Source of the DNA: Hyphomicrobiales bacterium
GTDB lineage: Bacteria > Pseudomonadota > Alphaproteobacteria > Rhizobiales > JAJFHB01
Direction of reading: 5' to 3'
DNA: 38,083 nt
NCBI GenBank assembly: GCA_021775615.1
Contig: JAJFHL010000038.1
Coordinates: 1 to 38,083 of the forward strand
Shown: positions 1 to 7,396 of the stretch, piece by piece
Position numbering within the stretch: position 1 is the first letter of the stretch
Layout: the number at the start of each line of letters is the position of its first letter
Notes under the pieces: model-generated
What the model was told of the DNA's origin: nothing
Databases searched by the model: none
The model's input: the letters and a program-made list of their open reading frames with translations, nothing else
Translations under genes and position numbers: made by a program

Positions 1-121
1 AGTGTTTTTTGTTGGTTGCGGCACCGCCCCCCGCCCCCTCCCATCCCCCCCTGGGGTACCCGGCCTTGGGGTGGTTGGGTGGGGGCGCGGGCCGGTGCCG
101 TCTAAGAGAACTCTAAGAGCA
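1..121. other. G/C-homopolymer-rich window edge
   Basis: No gene is supported here. The stretch contains unusual runs of C and then G (about positions 28-95), unlike the balanced codon pattern of the genes that follow. It lies downstream of the stop of the first minus-strand gene. It could be ordinary intergenic DNA or a low-quality contig edge; the sequence alone does not decide. Confidence 0.4.
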
Positions 122-706
122 CTAAATCTCGTCGGTGAAGATGCCGGTCGGCCTACCGTCGATATTGACCGTGTTCTTGCGCCGCCAGTAATTGCGGACA
201 CCCTCGGCGCCAAGGTCTTCGTAATAGGGCAGGAGCTCGGTTTCCGCGCGGCTTCCCGCAAACTGCATCAGAGGAACGCCGGTTCCGCACGATGTCTGCA
301 CCAGATCGATGGCCACGTCGAAAATCTGCCGGCTGCCGGCCAGCTTGGGAAAGCGGGCGATCAGCCCGTCCCATTCCGCGTCCCGGGGGTGAATGACCTG
401 TGCAGCGCCATAGACCCGCAGGATCATCGCGGCGCCCTCGAAGGCGCAGAACATCAAGGTGATGCGCGGCGTGTCGAGCAGATGCGCCGCCGTCTCGTTG
501 CCGCTGCCCGACAGGTTGAGCCAAACGATCCTGTGGTCATCGACAACCTGCAGGGTATCGAGCCCTTTCGGAGACAGGTTCACCCGCCCGTCCCGCGCCG
601 CGGTCGCGACGAAAAAGACGTGCTGGCGCTCGATGAAGGCGCGCAGCGTGCGGTTGAGTTTGCCGGCGACGGCCATATCCACGGTGCTCCTCGATTGGGG
701 TGACAT
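122..706 (-). CDS. Pyridoxamine 5'-phosphate oxidase-related (PNPOx-like) flavin protein
   Basis: A 194-residue protein with the split-barrel PNPOx-like pattern. An N-terminal stretch reads as a strand with FFVATAARDG, followed by VNLSPKG, a loop with DHRIVWLNLSGSGNETAAHL, and a second strand containing RITLMFCAFEGAAMILRVYG. This matches the general stress-protein 26/PNPOx family that binds FMN or a related flavin; the substrate is unknown. A longer open frame runs upstream to 871, but I chose the ATG at 706 because a GAGGTG ribosome site lies about 8 bases before it and the upstream residues look non-coding. It is divergent from the small secreted-protein gene at 889. Family assignment is fairly firm; the physiological role is not visible. 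Confidence 0.85.
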   Translation of the reverse strand: MSPQSRSTVDMAVAGKLNRTLRAFIERQHVFFVATAARDGRVNLSPKGLDTLQVVDDHRIVWLNLSGSGNETAAHLLDTPRITLMFCAFEGAAMILRVYGAAQVIHPRDAEWDGLIARFPKLAGSRQIFDVAIDLVQTSCGTGVPLMQFAGSRAETELLPYYEDLGAEGVRNYWRRKNTVNIDGRPTGIFTDEI

Positions 707-888
707 CTGTCTATCACCTCGCTCCTGACAGCAGTCTGTCAGGAGTCGCGCCCGACCCGGCAGAGCCTTGGGAGTCCTCGCAATTTCGCCGCACTGATGA
801 GCGACATTTGCCCTCGGTCGGACTTTATTGGCCTGCAGTGGACGGCATGCGGCTCGGGGCAACAAGCCCACTCAGCAGGAGCGCTCAG

Positions 889-1197
889 ATGAAACTCACG
901 AGACTATTTGCGGCCGCGGCGGCGGTCTGCCTTTTCTTCGCGGCAATGCCGTCCCAGGCGGTCGATCTGCAGCGCGAGGAAGACTATGCGGACTGTCGGG
1001 GATACGTCCTCGCGCCCAGCTCGGTCGCAAGCACGACCGCCCGGGCAGCGATCATCGCGAGCAGTTCGTTCCTGCATCCGAACCGGCACCGGGCGCAATT
1101 CGGCCCGCACTACTACACCCGCTTTTACGACCCGATCCGGGCCTGCGCGATCCTGCGAACCCGGGCCCGCAAGAACAAGGCACGCAAACGGCGCTAG
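889..1197 (+). CDS. Small secreted hypothetical protein
   Basis: A 102-residue protein that I do not recognise. The start at 889 is backed by an AGGAG ribosome site at 877-881. Residues 1-24 form a clean Sec signal peptide (MKLTRLF, an alanine/leucine-rich core, then a PSQA cleavage site before VDLQ). The mature part is about 78 residues, with a tyrosine-rich centre (HYYTRFYDP), two cysteines, and a very basic tail (RARKNKARKRR). The two cysteines (in DCRGY and RACAI) could form a disulfide. Its TAG stop shares the CTAG tetramer with the stop of the convergent IalB-like gene. Likely periplasmic or exported; no function can be assigned. Confidence 0.6.
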   Translation: MKLTRLFAAAAAVCLFFAAMPSQAVDLQREEDYADCRGYVLAPSSVASTTARAAIIASSSFLHPNRHRAQFGPHYYTRFYDPIRACAILRTRARKNKARKRR

Positions 1198-1748
1198 GGC
1201 GTTGCGTTGAGCTTTTCGAAGGCGTCGGTGAAGCCGCGCAGGGTGACCGGAATGCCGACTTTCTGACCGTTGGCGGTGACAACCAGGACCTTCAGCGTGT
1301 CGCCCTTCTTCATGGCGCTGAGAAGTTCGTCGGAGACCACGGTTGCGGCGAAGACACCCGTGGCGTCGCTCAGGCGATAGCGTACCACGATGCGCTCGAC
1401 ACCCTTTACCTCAAGCGCCATCCCGGGCGACAGCAAGATGCCGTGCGGCACCTTGAGGATCAGCGAATATCCCTCCTCACCGGGCCGCGCTTCCATGGCC
1501 GCGGTCAACAGAGGTTGGCCGGTCTCCTTGATGACGACCGTCTGCATTATACGGCACTTGCCGAGCGAGAACCCTTCCGATTCGCCGCAGTCGAGAAGCC
1601 AGGGGTCCTGCGCCTGTTCGGCTTCGGGGGCGCCCAGATCTTCCTTCGGCGTCTGTGCCTGACCGGGAGCCGGAATCGCAATCCACATCAAGACGGCGAG
1701 CGCCGCTGCGGCGCGGCGTGCGGTAATGGATCGTCTTTTCAAGTTCAT
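1194..1748 (-). CDS. Invasion-associated locus B (IalB) family protein
   Basis: A 184-residue exported protein. Residues 1-32 are a signal peptide with a twin-arginine-like start (KRRSITARR), a hydrophobic core and a GQAQ cleavage site. The mature part carries the IalB-family pattern: an early WLLDCGE segment, a second cysteine in GKCRIMQ, then SLILKVPHGILLSPGMALEVKG and a C-terminal LKVLVVTANGQKVGIPVTLRGFTDAFEKL. The family is widespread in Hyphomicrobiales and is named from a Bartonella erythrocyte-invasion locus, but most members are in non-pathogens and are thought to act in the envelope. A GAGG ribosome site lies 6 bases before the ATG at 1748. It lies downstream of the FMN reductase gene, 118 bp away. 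Confidence 0.85.
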   Translation of the reverse strand: MNLKRRSITARRAAAALAVLMWIAIPAPGQAQTPKEDLGAPEAEQAQDPWLLDCGESEGFSLGKCRIMQTVVIKETGQPLLTAAMEARPGEEGYSLILKVPHGILLSPGMALEVKGVERIVVRYRLSDATGVFAATVVSDELLSAMKKGDTLKVLVVTANGQKVGIPVTLRGFTDAFEKLNATP

Positions 1749-1866
1749 GTTTTACCTCGGCAACCGCGCCGGAACACATCGCCCCGCCATTTGGGCGCTC
1801 AGGTGCCATGGAACGTGCCGCGACGCAACACGTCGCATATGTCAGATTGATGACGTTCTTTGCTGT

Positions 1867-2427
1867 TTAGCCGATCCTGGCGATCCAGAGCTTGAAGGCT
1901 TCGAGCTGTGAGCGGATGATATTGGCGGTGGCCTCATCGGTGATGCCGCCGTCCTCGCCGAATATCTCATGGACGCCGCCGACCATCACCTCCGGCTTGT
2001 TCATCACCATGGCGTTGAGGAAGATGAAGACCTGGCGCAGGTGGTATTGGGCGCGTGCCGTGCCGAGACGGCCGGGGCTGGCGCCGAGGATGGCCACGGG
2101 CTTGCCGTCGAAGGGCTGCTCGGGAGGACGCGACGCCCAGTCGATGGCATTCTTGAGCACGCCGGGAACCGAGTAATTATATTCCGGCGTCGCAATGAGT
2201 ACACCGTCGGCGGCGGCAATCTGCTCGCGCAAACTCTGAACCGCATCGGGATAGCCGGCCGCGCGGTCATCATCGTTGTAGAGCGGCACGCCTGCAATAT
2301 CGGCGATCTCGATGATCATGCCTTCGGGTGCGAGATCGCGCGCCGCCGCCGCGAGCAGCGCTCGGTTGTGGGAGCCCTGGCGCAGGCTGCCGGCGATGCC
2401 GAGCACGTTTACGGGTTTGTCTGCCAT
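1867..2427 (-). CDS. NADPH-dependent FMN reductase (ChrR/YieF-like)
   Basis: A 186-residue flavodoxin-fold reductase. The FMN phosphate loop is visible near the N-terminus as GIAGSLRQGSHNRAL. The family signature ATPEYNYSVPGVLKNAIDW follows at about residues 100-118, and a glycine-rich ASPGRLGTARAQYHLRQ segment comes next. Such proteins reduce quinones, chromate, azo dyes or free flavin with NAD(P)H in the cytoplasm. The gene is downstream of a pirin gene on the same strand (175 bp gap), with a LysR regulator divergent from pirin. A pirin plus quinone-reductase pairing suggests defence against quinones or electrophiles. Substrate is inferred from family only. Confidence 0.9.
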   Translation of the reverse strand: MADKPVNVLGIAGSLRQGSHNRALLAAAARDLAPEGMIIEIADIAGVPLYNDDDRAAGYPDAVQSLREQIAAADGVLIATPEYNYSVPGVLKNAIDWASRPPEQPFDGKPVAILGASPGRLGTARAQYHLRQVFIFLNAMVMNKPEVMVGGVHEIFGEDGGITDEATANIIRSQLEAFKLWIARIG

Positions 2428-2602
2428 GGTGGGTGTCCTTTCGATTGTCTTTGGAGTGTTGAAGGATTTGAGTGTTTTGGTTCCGCGCTACCCGCGTGAT
2501 TTGGCGTGTAAACAAATCATCCCAGCCTGCATATCACGTCGCTCCCGCCTTCGCTGGAGCGGCGATCCGGGTTTCAGGCATAGCTGCCCCAAAGGCTGCC
2601 TG

Positions 2603-3304
2603 CTATTGCCCCATGTCGAACAGCAGGAGTTCCGCATCGGATGTGGCGGAGAGCGTGATTTGCGCTTCGTCCGCAACCGCGGCTCCATCACCTGGATAGA
2701 GCTGCTCGCCGTTGAGGGTGGCCGAACCGCGGGCGACCTGGACCCAGACCTTGCGGCCGGGCTGCACGGCTTGCGTGAGTTCGTTGCCTTCGCCCAGGAG
2801 CGCACCATAGAGGTTTACATCCTGGTGGATGGTCAGCGACCCCTCATCACCACCGCGCGAGGCCAGCAGCTTGAGCGTGTCTGAACGGTCTTCATTGCTG
2901 AAGCTCTTCTGCTCGTAACCGGGCTCGAGGCCATCGCGTTCCGGCATCACCCAGATTTGCAGGAAATGTACCGGATCGGTGTCCGAGTGATTGAACTCGG
3001 AATGCCGGATCCCGGATCCAGCGGTCATGCGCTGCACGTCGCCGGGGCGGATGACCGAACCGGTGCCGATGGAATCCTTGTGTTCGAGCGCGCCGTCCAG
3101 AACATAGGAAACGATCTCCATGTCCTTGTGGCCGTGGGTGTCGAAACCCTGGCCGCCCAGCACCTTGTCTTCGTTGATCACCCGTAGCGGGCCGAACCCC
3201 ATATGCTCGGGGTCGTGATAGTGGCCGAAGGAAAACGAGTGCTTGCTGTCGAGCCAGCCGAAATTGGCGGCACCGCGCTCTTCTGCGTGTCTCACCTTGA
3301 TCAT
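2603..3304 (-). CDS. Pirin family protein (YhhW-like)
   Basis: A 233-residue bicupin. The N-terminal cupin carries the metal-site pattern: THGHKDMEIVSYVLDG supplies two histidines, and GSGIRHSEFN supplies the third histidine and the glutamate. The second, degenerate cupin covers roughly residues 140-230 (SLTIHQDVNLYGALL through LLLFDMGQ). Some bacterial members (E. coli YhhW) have quercetin 2,3-dioxygenase activity in vitro; the natural substrate is usually unknown. The frame is open to 3346, but the ATG at 3304 has an AAGGAG ribosome site and starts with the family's usual MIKVRHAEERG. It is divergent from a LysR gene, with an operator-like palindrome between them. Confidence 0.92.
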   Translation of the reverse strand: MIKVRHAEERGAANFGWLDSKHSFSFGHYHDPEHMGFGPLRVINEDKVLGGQGFDTHGHKDMEIVSYVLDGALEHKDSIGTGSVIRPGDVQRMTAGSGIRHSEFNHSDTDPVHFLQIWVMPERDGLEPGYEQKSFSNEDRSDTLKLLASRGGDEGSLTIHQDVNLYGALLGEGNELTQAVQPGRKVWVQVARGSATLNGEQLYPGDGAAVADEAQITLSATSDAELLLFDMGQ

Positions 3305-3353
3305 GACGTGTCTCCTTGTTGTCTGGGACACATATGGAGGTGTCATTCACGGG

Positions 3354-3400
3354 GACAATATGATAATAATTCTACAGATTGTCTTTTAAACAGCGACAAT
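3354..3400. promoter_or_regulatory. Candidate LysR operator between pirin and lysR
   Basis: Three copies of one hexamer lie in the 104-bp divergent gap: GACAAT at 3354-3359, ATTGTC at 3378-3383 and GACAAT at 3395-3400. The last two form ATTGTC-N11-GACAAT, an exact 6-bp-arm inverted repeat with the T-N11-A geometry typical of LysR-type regulators. The rightmost half-site ends 8 bases before the lysR ATG, so binding would be expected to repress lysR itself. The first two form a looser repeat with an 18-bp spacer. The pattern is seen directly; its binding by the adjacent regulator is inferred. Confidence 0.6.
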
Positions 3401-3408
3401 AGGCACAA

Positions 3409-4320
3409 ATGGACCGGTTCGAAAGCATACGCGCCTTTGTCAAAGTGGTCGATCACAGCGGTTTCGCGGCCGCGGCCCGCACCATGAGCATGTCGCGCTC
3501 GGCGGCGAACAAGCATGTCATTGCCCTGGAGGACCGGCTCGGCGTGCAGTTGCTCACCCGCACCACCCGCAAGGTGACGCCGACGGACACGGGCTATGCC
3601 TTCTATGAGCGCTGCCTGGCGATCCTCGGCGATCTTGAATCCGCCGAGCTTGCAGCCGGACAGCTTCAGCAGGAAGCCCGCGGCACCCTCAAGGTGAGCG
3701 CGCCGATGACTTTCGGCACCATGCATCTGAGCCGCCTGATCGCCGACTTCATGGGCCGGTATCCGGAACTGCGCATCGAACTCACTCTGTCGGACCACCT
3801 GACCGACCCGGTCGCCGACGGCGCCGACCTCACCGTGCGCATCACCGAGCCGCCCGGACCCGCGAATCTGGTCTCGCACCAGATCGTCGAGGGAAAGCTG
3901 GCGCTCTGCGCTTCGCCCGACTATGTCGCCGGACATGGTGCGCCCCAACATCCGAACGATCTTCCGGGCCGCGGTTGCCTGCATTACGGAAATCTCGCCG
4001 CCGGAAATGTCTGGCGTCTCACCGGGCCGGACGGCGAGCACACCATAAGGGTTCGCGGCGCCCTGTGCTCAAACAACGGAGAAGTGCTGCGTGACGCGGC
4101 GCTGGCCGGCCGCGGCATCGCCATGCTGCCGACCTTCATCATAGGCGCCGACCTGCAGACCGGCCGGCTGATCTCGCTTCTCCCCGACTACGCACCACCG
4201 CAGCTCGCGATCTATGTGCTCTATCCGCGCAACCGGCATCTCTCGGCCAAGATCCGGCTGTTCACCGAATTCATGCAGGAACGCTTCGCCGGGCGACCCT
4301 ACTGGGATCTGGTCGAGTAG
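3409..4320 (+). CDS. LysR family transcriptional regulator
   Basis: A 303-residue LysR-type regulator. The winged helix-turn-helix is at about residues 1-60 (FESIRAFVKVVDHSGFAAAA, then MSRSAANKHVIALEDRLG and a wing ending LLTRTTRKVTPTDTG). The effector domain follows, starting near GTLKVSAPMTFG and including LADGADLTVRIT-like and GRGIAMLPTFI segments. It belongs to the CrgA/DhgR-type branch that often represses nearby oxidoreductase genes. It is divergent from pirin, and a palindrome with LysR spacing sits in between, so the pirin and FMN reductase genes are its likely targets. The inducer is unknown; a quinone or phenolic is a reasonable guess. Confidence 0.93.
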   Translation: MDRFESIRAFVKVVDHSGFAAAARTMSMSRSAANKHVIALEDRLGVQLLTRTTRKVTPTDTGYAFYERCLAILGDLESAELAAGQLQQEARGTLKVSAPMTFGTMHLSRLIADFMGRYPELRIELTLSDHLTDPVADGADLTVRITEPPGPANLVSHQIVEGKLALCASPDYVAGHGAPQHPNDLPGRGCLHYGNLAAGNVWRLTGPDGEHTIRVRGALCSNNGEVLRDAALAGRGIAMLPTFIIGADLQTGRLISLLPDYAPPQLAIYVLYPRNRHLSAKIRLFTEFMQERFAGRPYWDLVE

Positions 4321-4361
4321 GGCGGCTCGCATTCATACGCAACCGCTGCGGACGTAATCTC

Positions 4362-4988
4362 TCAATAGCCTGACAAGGCCTCGAACAGGGGTCGCAGCTT
4401 CGGCCGGGCCATGACGAGTTCCACGCAACGCTTCACCGCGGGACACGGTTCAAGCGCCGCGTCATCTTCGATGCTCGCGGCCCAATATGCCATGGTGAGA
4501 TCGGCGAGACTGAACCGGTCTCCCAGGTGATAGGGCCCTTCCCGGGTCAGTCGTCTGTCGATCACCCCGAGGCGGTCGAGGGCTGACCTGAGCGCGTGCG
4601 CCTTCATGGCCGCGGTGTCCTCGTCGCGCATCACGTACCGATGGGGGTAGAAATAACGCTTCATCGCCGGTTCGAGTTCGTCGGCGATATAGAACAAGGC
4701 ACTCAGAAACGCTCCCCGCTGCGGCTCGCCGACCTGCGGCGCCAGTTGGGTCAAATCATGACGTTCTGCAAGATAGAGACTGATGGCGGGTGTCTCGTAG
4801 AGGGTCTCGCCCTCCGGTGTGACCAATGCCGGCACCCAGCCCGCCGGATTGACGGCAAGGTACTCAGGCGTGAGGTGCTCCTTGCGCTTGATGTCGATCG
4901 GCCGCAGTTCGTAGTCGAGCGCCCCCTCCGCCATGACCATTTCGGTGATCAGTCCGCGCGTCGGCGGACCGCCAAAGAGGATATACAT
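4362..4988 (-). CDS. Glutathione S-transferase family protein
   Basis: A 208-residue GST-fold protein. The N-terminal thioredoxin-like domain (about 1-78) includes the cis-proline region NPAGWVPALVT and the ETPAISLYLAER glutathione-contact segment. The all-helical C-terminal domain has the conserved YHLGDRFSLADL motif. The catalytic N-terminal residue is not obvious: the first loop reads LFGGPPTRG, so activity could be a peroxidase, isomerase or conjugating type. A TTG codon precedes the ATG, but I take the ATG at 4988 because a GGGAG site lies 9 bases upstream. It is divergent from the acyl-CoA ligase gene and could be involved in detoxifying substrates of that pathway, though this is only positional. 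Confidence 0.88.
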   Translation of the reverse strand: MYILFGGPPTRGLITEMVMAEGALDYELRPIDIKRKEHLTPEYLAVNPAGWVPALVTPEGETLYETPAISLYLAERHDLTQLAPQVGEPQRGAFLSALFYIADELEPAMKRYFYPHRYVMRDEDTAAMKAHALRSALDRLGVIDRRLTREGPYHLGDRFSLADLTMAYWAASIEDDAALEPCPAVKRCVELVMARPKLRPLFEALSGY

Positions 4989-5132
4989 CAAGGAGAACTC
5001 CCGATCGTCAAAGCGCTTTACTGCTTGTCATAATGGCCTCTTTAACCAACCGCCGGCAACCGGTGAGAGTGGTTTGCCAAAGATGCCGCGGTCTGCCAGT
5101 TTGGCGCTCGCAAGAGCCTGGGAACTTTGGAT

Positions 5133-6755
5133 ATGATCGAGATCGAGGGCCGGACGCTGGCCGAAGTTTGGAAGGAGGCGGTGGCGCGCCATGGGAGCAA
5201 CGCGCTCCTCGCCTGCCCGGCAGATGCAGAACGGGCTTATCATCCGCAAGGCTATGAAGTGACCTATGCGGAGGCGGGGAAATACATCGAGCAGGTCGCG
5301 GGCGCGTTCAGGGAGGCGGGCTACGGCCATGGCCACCGGATCGTGCTCGACATGGAGAACCGGCCGGAGCATTTCCTCATCAAGCTGGCCCTCAATGGGA
5401 TCGGCATCTCCTGCGTGCCGGTCAATCCGGATCTGCGGCCGGCGGAGATCGCCTATATTTTCGACGACTCCACGCCCATGCTGGCCATCGTCAGCGCCAC
5501 TCGCGAGGCCGCATTTCGCGAAGCGCTCGCCGAAAGCACGCACTCGTTCGCCCATGTGTTGATGGACGATCTTGCAGGCGGCCTGCCTGATGCCGCCTGC
5601 CCGCCGCCGGCGACACACCCTGCCGACGGCGCAACCGAGGCCAGCCTGCTCTATACATCCGGCACCACCGGGCGGCCGAAGGGCTGCATGCTGAGCCACG
5701 AATACGAGCTGATGGTCGGCCAATGGTATGTTACGCGCGGCGGCCTCTTGACCTTCCGCGAGGGCGAAGAACGGCTCTACAATCCGCTGCCGGCGTTCCA
5801 CATCAACTCGCTGATCGTCTCCTTTCTCGGGATGATGCTGACCGGCAACTGCCAGATCCAGCCGGCGCGGTTTTCACGCAGCGCCTGGTGGCGCGATATC
5901 TGCGAGACGCGGGCCTCCATCATCCATTATCTCGGCATCGTCGCCCCGGTGCTGATGGACACGCCGGTCAGCCCTCATGAAAAGCAGCACAACGTGCGGT
6001 TCGGTGTCGGCGCCGGCATCGAGCCGACGCTGCACGGGGCGTTCGAGGAACGATTCGGATTTCCGCTCATCGAGGTCTGGGGGATGACCGAGATGTGCCG
6101 GATTTTCGCCGACTGCGAAGAACCGAGGCACATCGACACCCGCGCCATCGGCCGGACCGGACCGGGCCTCGAAGCCCGTGTCGTCGACGAGAACGATGAA
6201 GAGGTACCGCATGGGACGCCGGGTGAACTGACTGTGCGCTACTCTGAGGAAGAGCCGCGAAAGGGCGCCTGTTCAGGCTATCTCAATCAGCCGCAAGCAA
6301 CCGAAGACGCCTGGCGCGGCGGCTGGTTCCACACCGGCGACACGGTCACCAAGGACGAAACCGGCATGGTCTTTTTCGTCGACCGGAAGAAGAACATCAT
6401 CCGGCGCTCGGGCGAGAACATCTCCGCCGCAGAAGTGGAGGCCTGCCTGCTCGGCCACGAAGCGGTGGGCCAGGCAGCGGTGCTCGCGGTGGCAGACGAT
6501 GTTCGCGACGAAGAGGTCTTTGCCTGTGTCGTGCCGGGGGTCGGCGCCTCACCGGGCGGCGATCTCGCTCAGGAACTGTTCGAGCACTGCTTCGAACGTG
6601 TCGCCCATTACAAGGCGCCGGGCTGGCTGCTGTTCGTCGACGACCTGCCGGTAACAGGCACCCAGAAAGTGTCGAAACACCTCATTTTCGGCGACGACGA
6701 AGATCCGACAAAATTAGATGACGTGTTCGATTTCAGGGAGCGGAAGCGGCGTTAG
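5133..6755 (+). CDS. Acyl-CoA ligase (AMP-forming), ATP-dependent
   Basis: A 540-residue member of the ANL superfamily. The P-loop-like motif is YTSGTTGRPKG, followed by the A5-type segment VWGMTEMCRIF, the hinge region FHTGDTVTKDETGMVFFVDR, the signature KKNIIRRSGENISAAEVE, and a C-terminal catalytic-lysine segment VTGTQKVSKH. It would convert a carboxylic acid, ATP and CoA to an acyl-CoA in the cytoplasm. Position beside the terpene-utilisation-like operon suggests it activates that pathway's acid (for example citronellate or geranate), playing the part AtuH plays in Pseudomonas. A TTG lies two codons upstream; the ATG at 5133 is preferred although its ribosome site (GGGAA) is weak. Substrate is not readable from the sequence. 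Confidence 0.9.
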   Translation: MIEIEGRTLAEVWKEAVARHGSNALLACPADAERAYHPQGYEVTYAEAGKYIEQVAGAFREAGYGHGHRIVLDMENRPEHFLIKLALNGIGISCVPVNPDLRPAEIAYIFDDSTPMLAIVSATREAAFREALAESTHSFAHVLMDDLAGGLPDAACPPPATHPADGATEASLLYTSGTTGRPKGCMLSHEYELMVGQWYVTRGGLLTFREGEERLYNPLPAFHINSLIVSFLGMMLTGNCQIQPARFSRSAWWRDICETRASIIHYLGIVAPVLMDTPVSPHEKQHNVRFGVGAGIEPTLHGAFEERFGFPLIEVWGMTEMCRIFADCEEPRHIDTRAIGRTGPGLEARVVDENDEEVPHGTPGELTVRYSEEEPRKGACSGYLNQPQATEDAWRGGWFHTGDTVTKDETGMVFFVDRKKNIIRRSGENISAAEVEACLLGHEAVGQAAVLAVADDVRDEEVFACVVPGVGASPGGDLAQELFEHCFERVAHYKAPGWLLFVDDLPVTGTQKVSKHLIFGDDEDPTKLDDVFDFRERKRR

Positions 6756-6804
6756 GAATTGCGGATAGGCAATCATTGATAAGGATCGCCGCCCCGTTCC
6801 ACAT

Positions 6805-6922
6805 GTCTTCCCCCGGCTTGACCGGGGGACCCAGTATCCACCCGGCTTGCGGCTGTTTGCACTGCCGGGCGCATGACAGGCTCTTGGGGTTACTGGATTG
6901 CCCGGTCATGCCGGGCAAAGAC
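6805..6922. repeat. MITE/REP-like palindromic element with imperfect terminal repeats
   Basis: The ends at 6805-6836 and 6891-6922 are inverted repeats of each other, matching at 26 of 32 positions by my alignment. Each end is also a hairpin by itself: CCCCCGG-cttga-CCGGGGG on the left and TTGCCCGG-tcatg-CCGGGCAA on the right. The 54-bp centre carries nothing coding. The element resembles the abundant short palindromic repeats of alphaproteobacterial genomes with CCGGxxTGACCCGG-type ends. It has no transposase and would be mobilised in trans if at all. It sits between the 3' ends of the convergent ligase and CxxC-protein genes. Confidence 0.65.
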
Positions 6923-6966
6923 ACATTGGGTAGTCGCTGGCACCAAGCTGCGCAAAGCCGCGCGCT

Positions 6967-7266
6967 TTACGCCGTGCCCTGGGGCGGGCCGCCCATGACG
7001 TTGTCTTCCTCGATGCGCTGCTCGATGTCGTCCAGCAGCTTTGAGAGCGCCGCCTCGATGTCGTCGCGGTCGACGCCTTCCTCCATGAGCGCGCCCAGCA
7101 GACCGGCCGCGCCATGCAAAGCAATGGAGTAGCGCGGCAGACCATTGCGCAGCTCCCAGGCGGCGGCGGCCGGGACCAGCGCCAGTTCCACGATGTCCTG
7201 CGTACGGCATGCCGGACAGTCTTCGGTCATGTCGTGCTCAATGATCTCGTTGAGGTCGATGGTCAT
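6967..7266 (-). CDS. Small CxxC-containing hypothetical protein
   Basis: A 99-residue protein that I do not recognise. It starts MTIDLNEIIEHDM and carries one CPAC pair near residue 20, which could bind metal or be redox active. The middle has a small-residue helix (ALVPAAAAWELRNG, HGAAGLLGALMEEG), and the C-terminal part is acidic and helical (DDIEAALSKLLDDIEQRIEED). A GGAG ribosome site precedes the ATG at 7266, though at a long 11-base spacing. It is downstream of the acyl-CoA dehydrogenase gene on the same strand (130 bp). Coding is supported by composition and the plausible start; function is unknown. Confidence 0.6.
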   Translation of the reverse strand: MTIDLNEIIEHDMTEDCPACRTQDIVELALVPAAAAWELRNGLPRYSIALHGAAGLLGALMEEGVDRDDIEAALSKLLDDIEQRIEEDNVMGGPPQGTA

Positions 7267-7396
7267 CGCATAATACTCCAATGAGGCGCGCTCGCCCGGC
7301 GGCACATCCTATAACAGCCCCGCGATGGACGGGTCATTATCAGGAATTCACAAAGTCGTGTTGAGAAATCGCGCCGCGGGCCGAGCCTGCCGCCTG

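Noticed and set aside
828-1850. A 340-codon plus-strand frame spanning the small secreted protein and the IalB-like gene
   Set aside because: It crosses two better-supported genes in other frames and shows no domain.
2519-2600. A hairpin-rich stretch between the FMN reductase and pirin genes that resembles a REP fragment or terminator
   Set aside because: The only clear stem (GCTCC/GGAGC) is short, has no T tract, and no second element end is visible.
5028-5801. A 257-codon minus-strand frame opposite the acyl-CoA ligase N-terminus
   Set aside because: Shadow of the ligase; composition unlike a folded protein.
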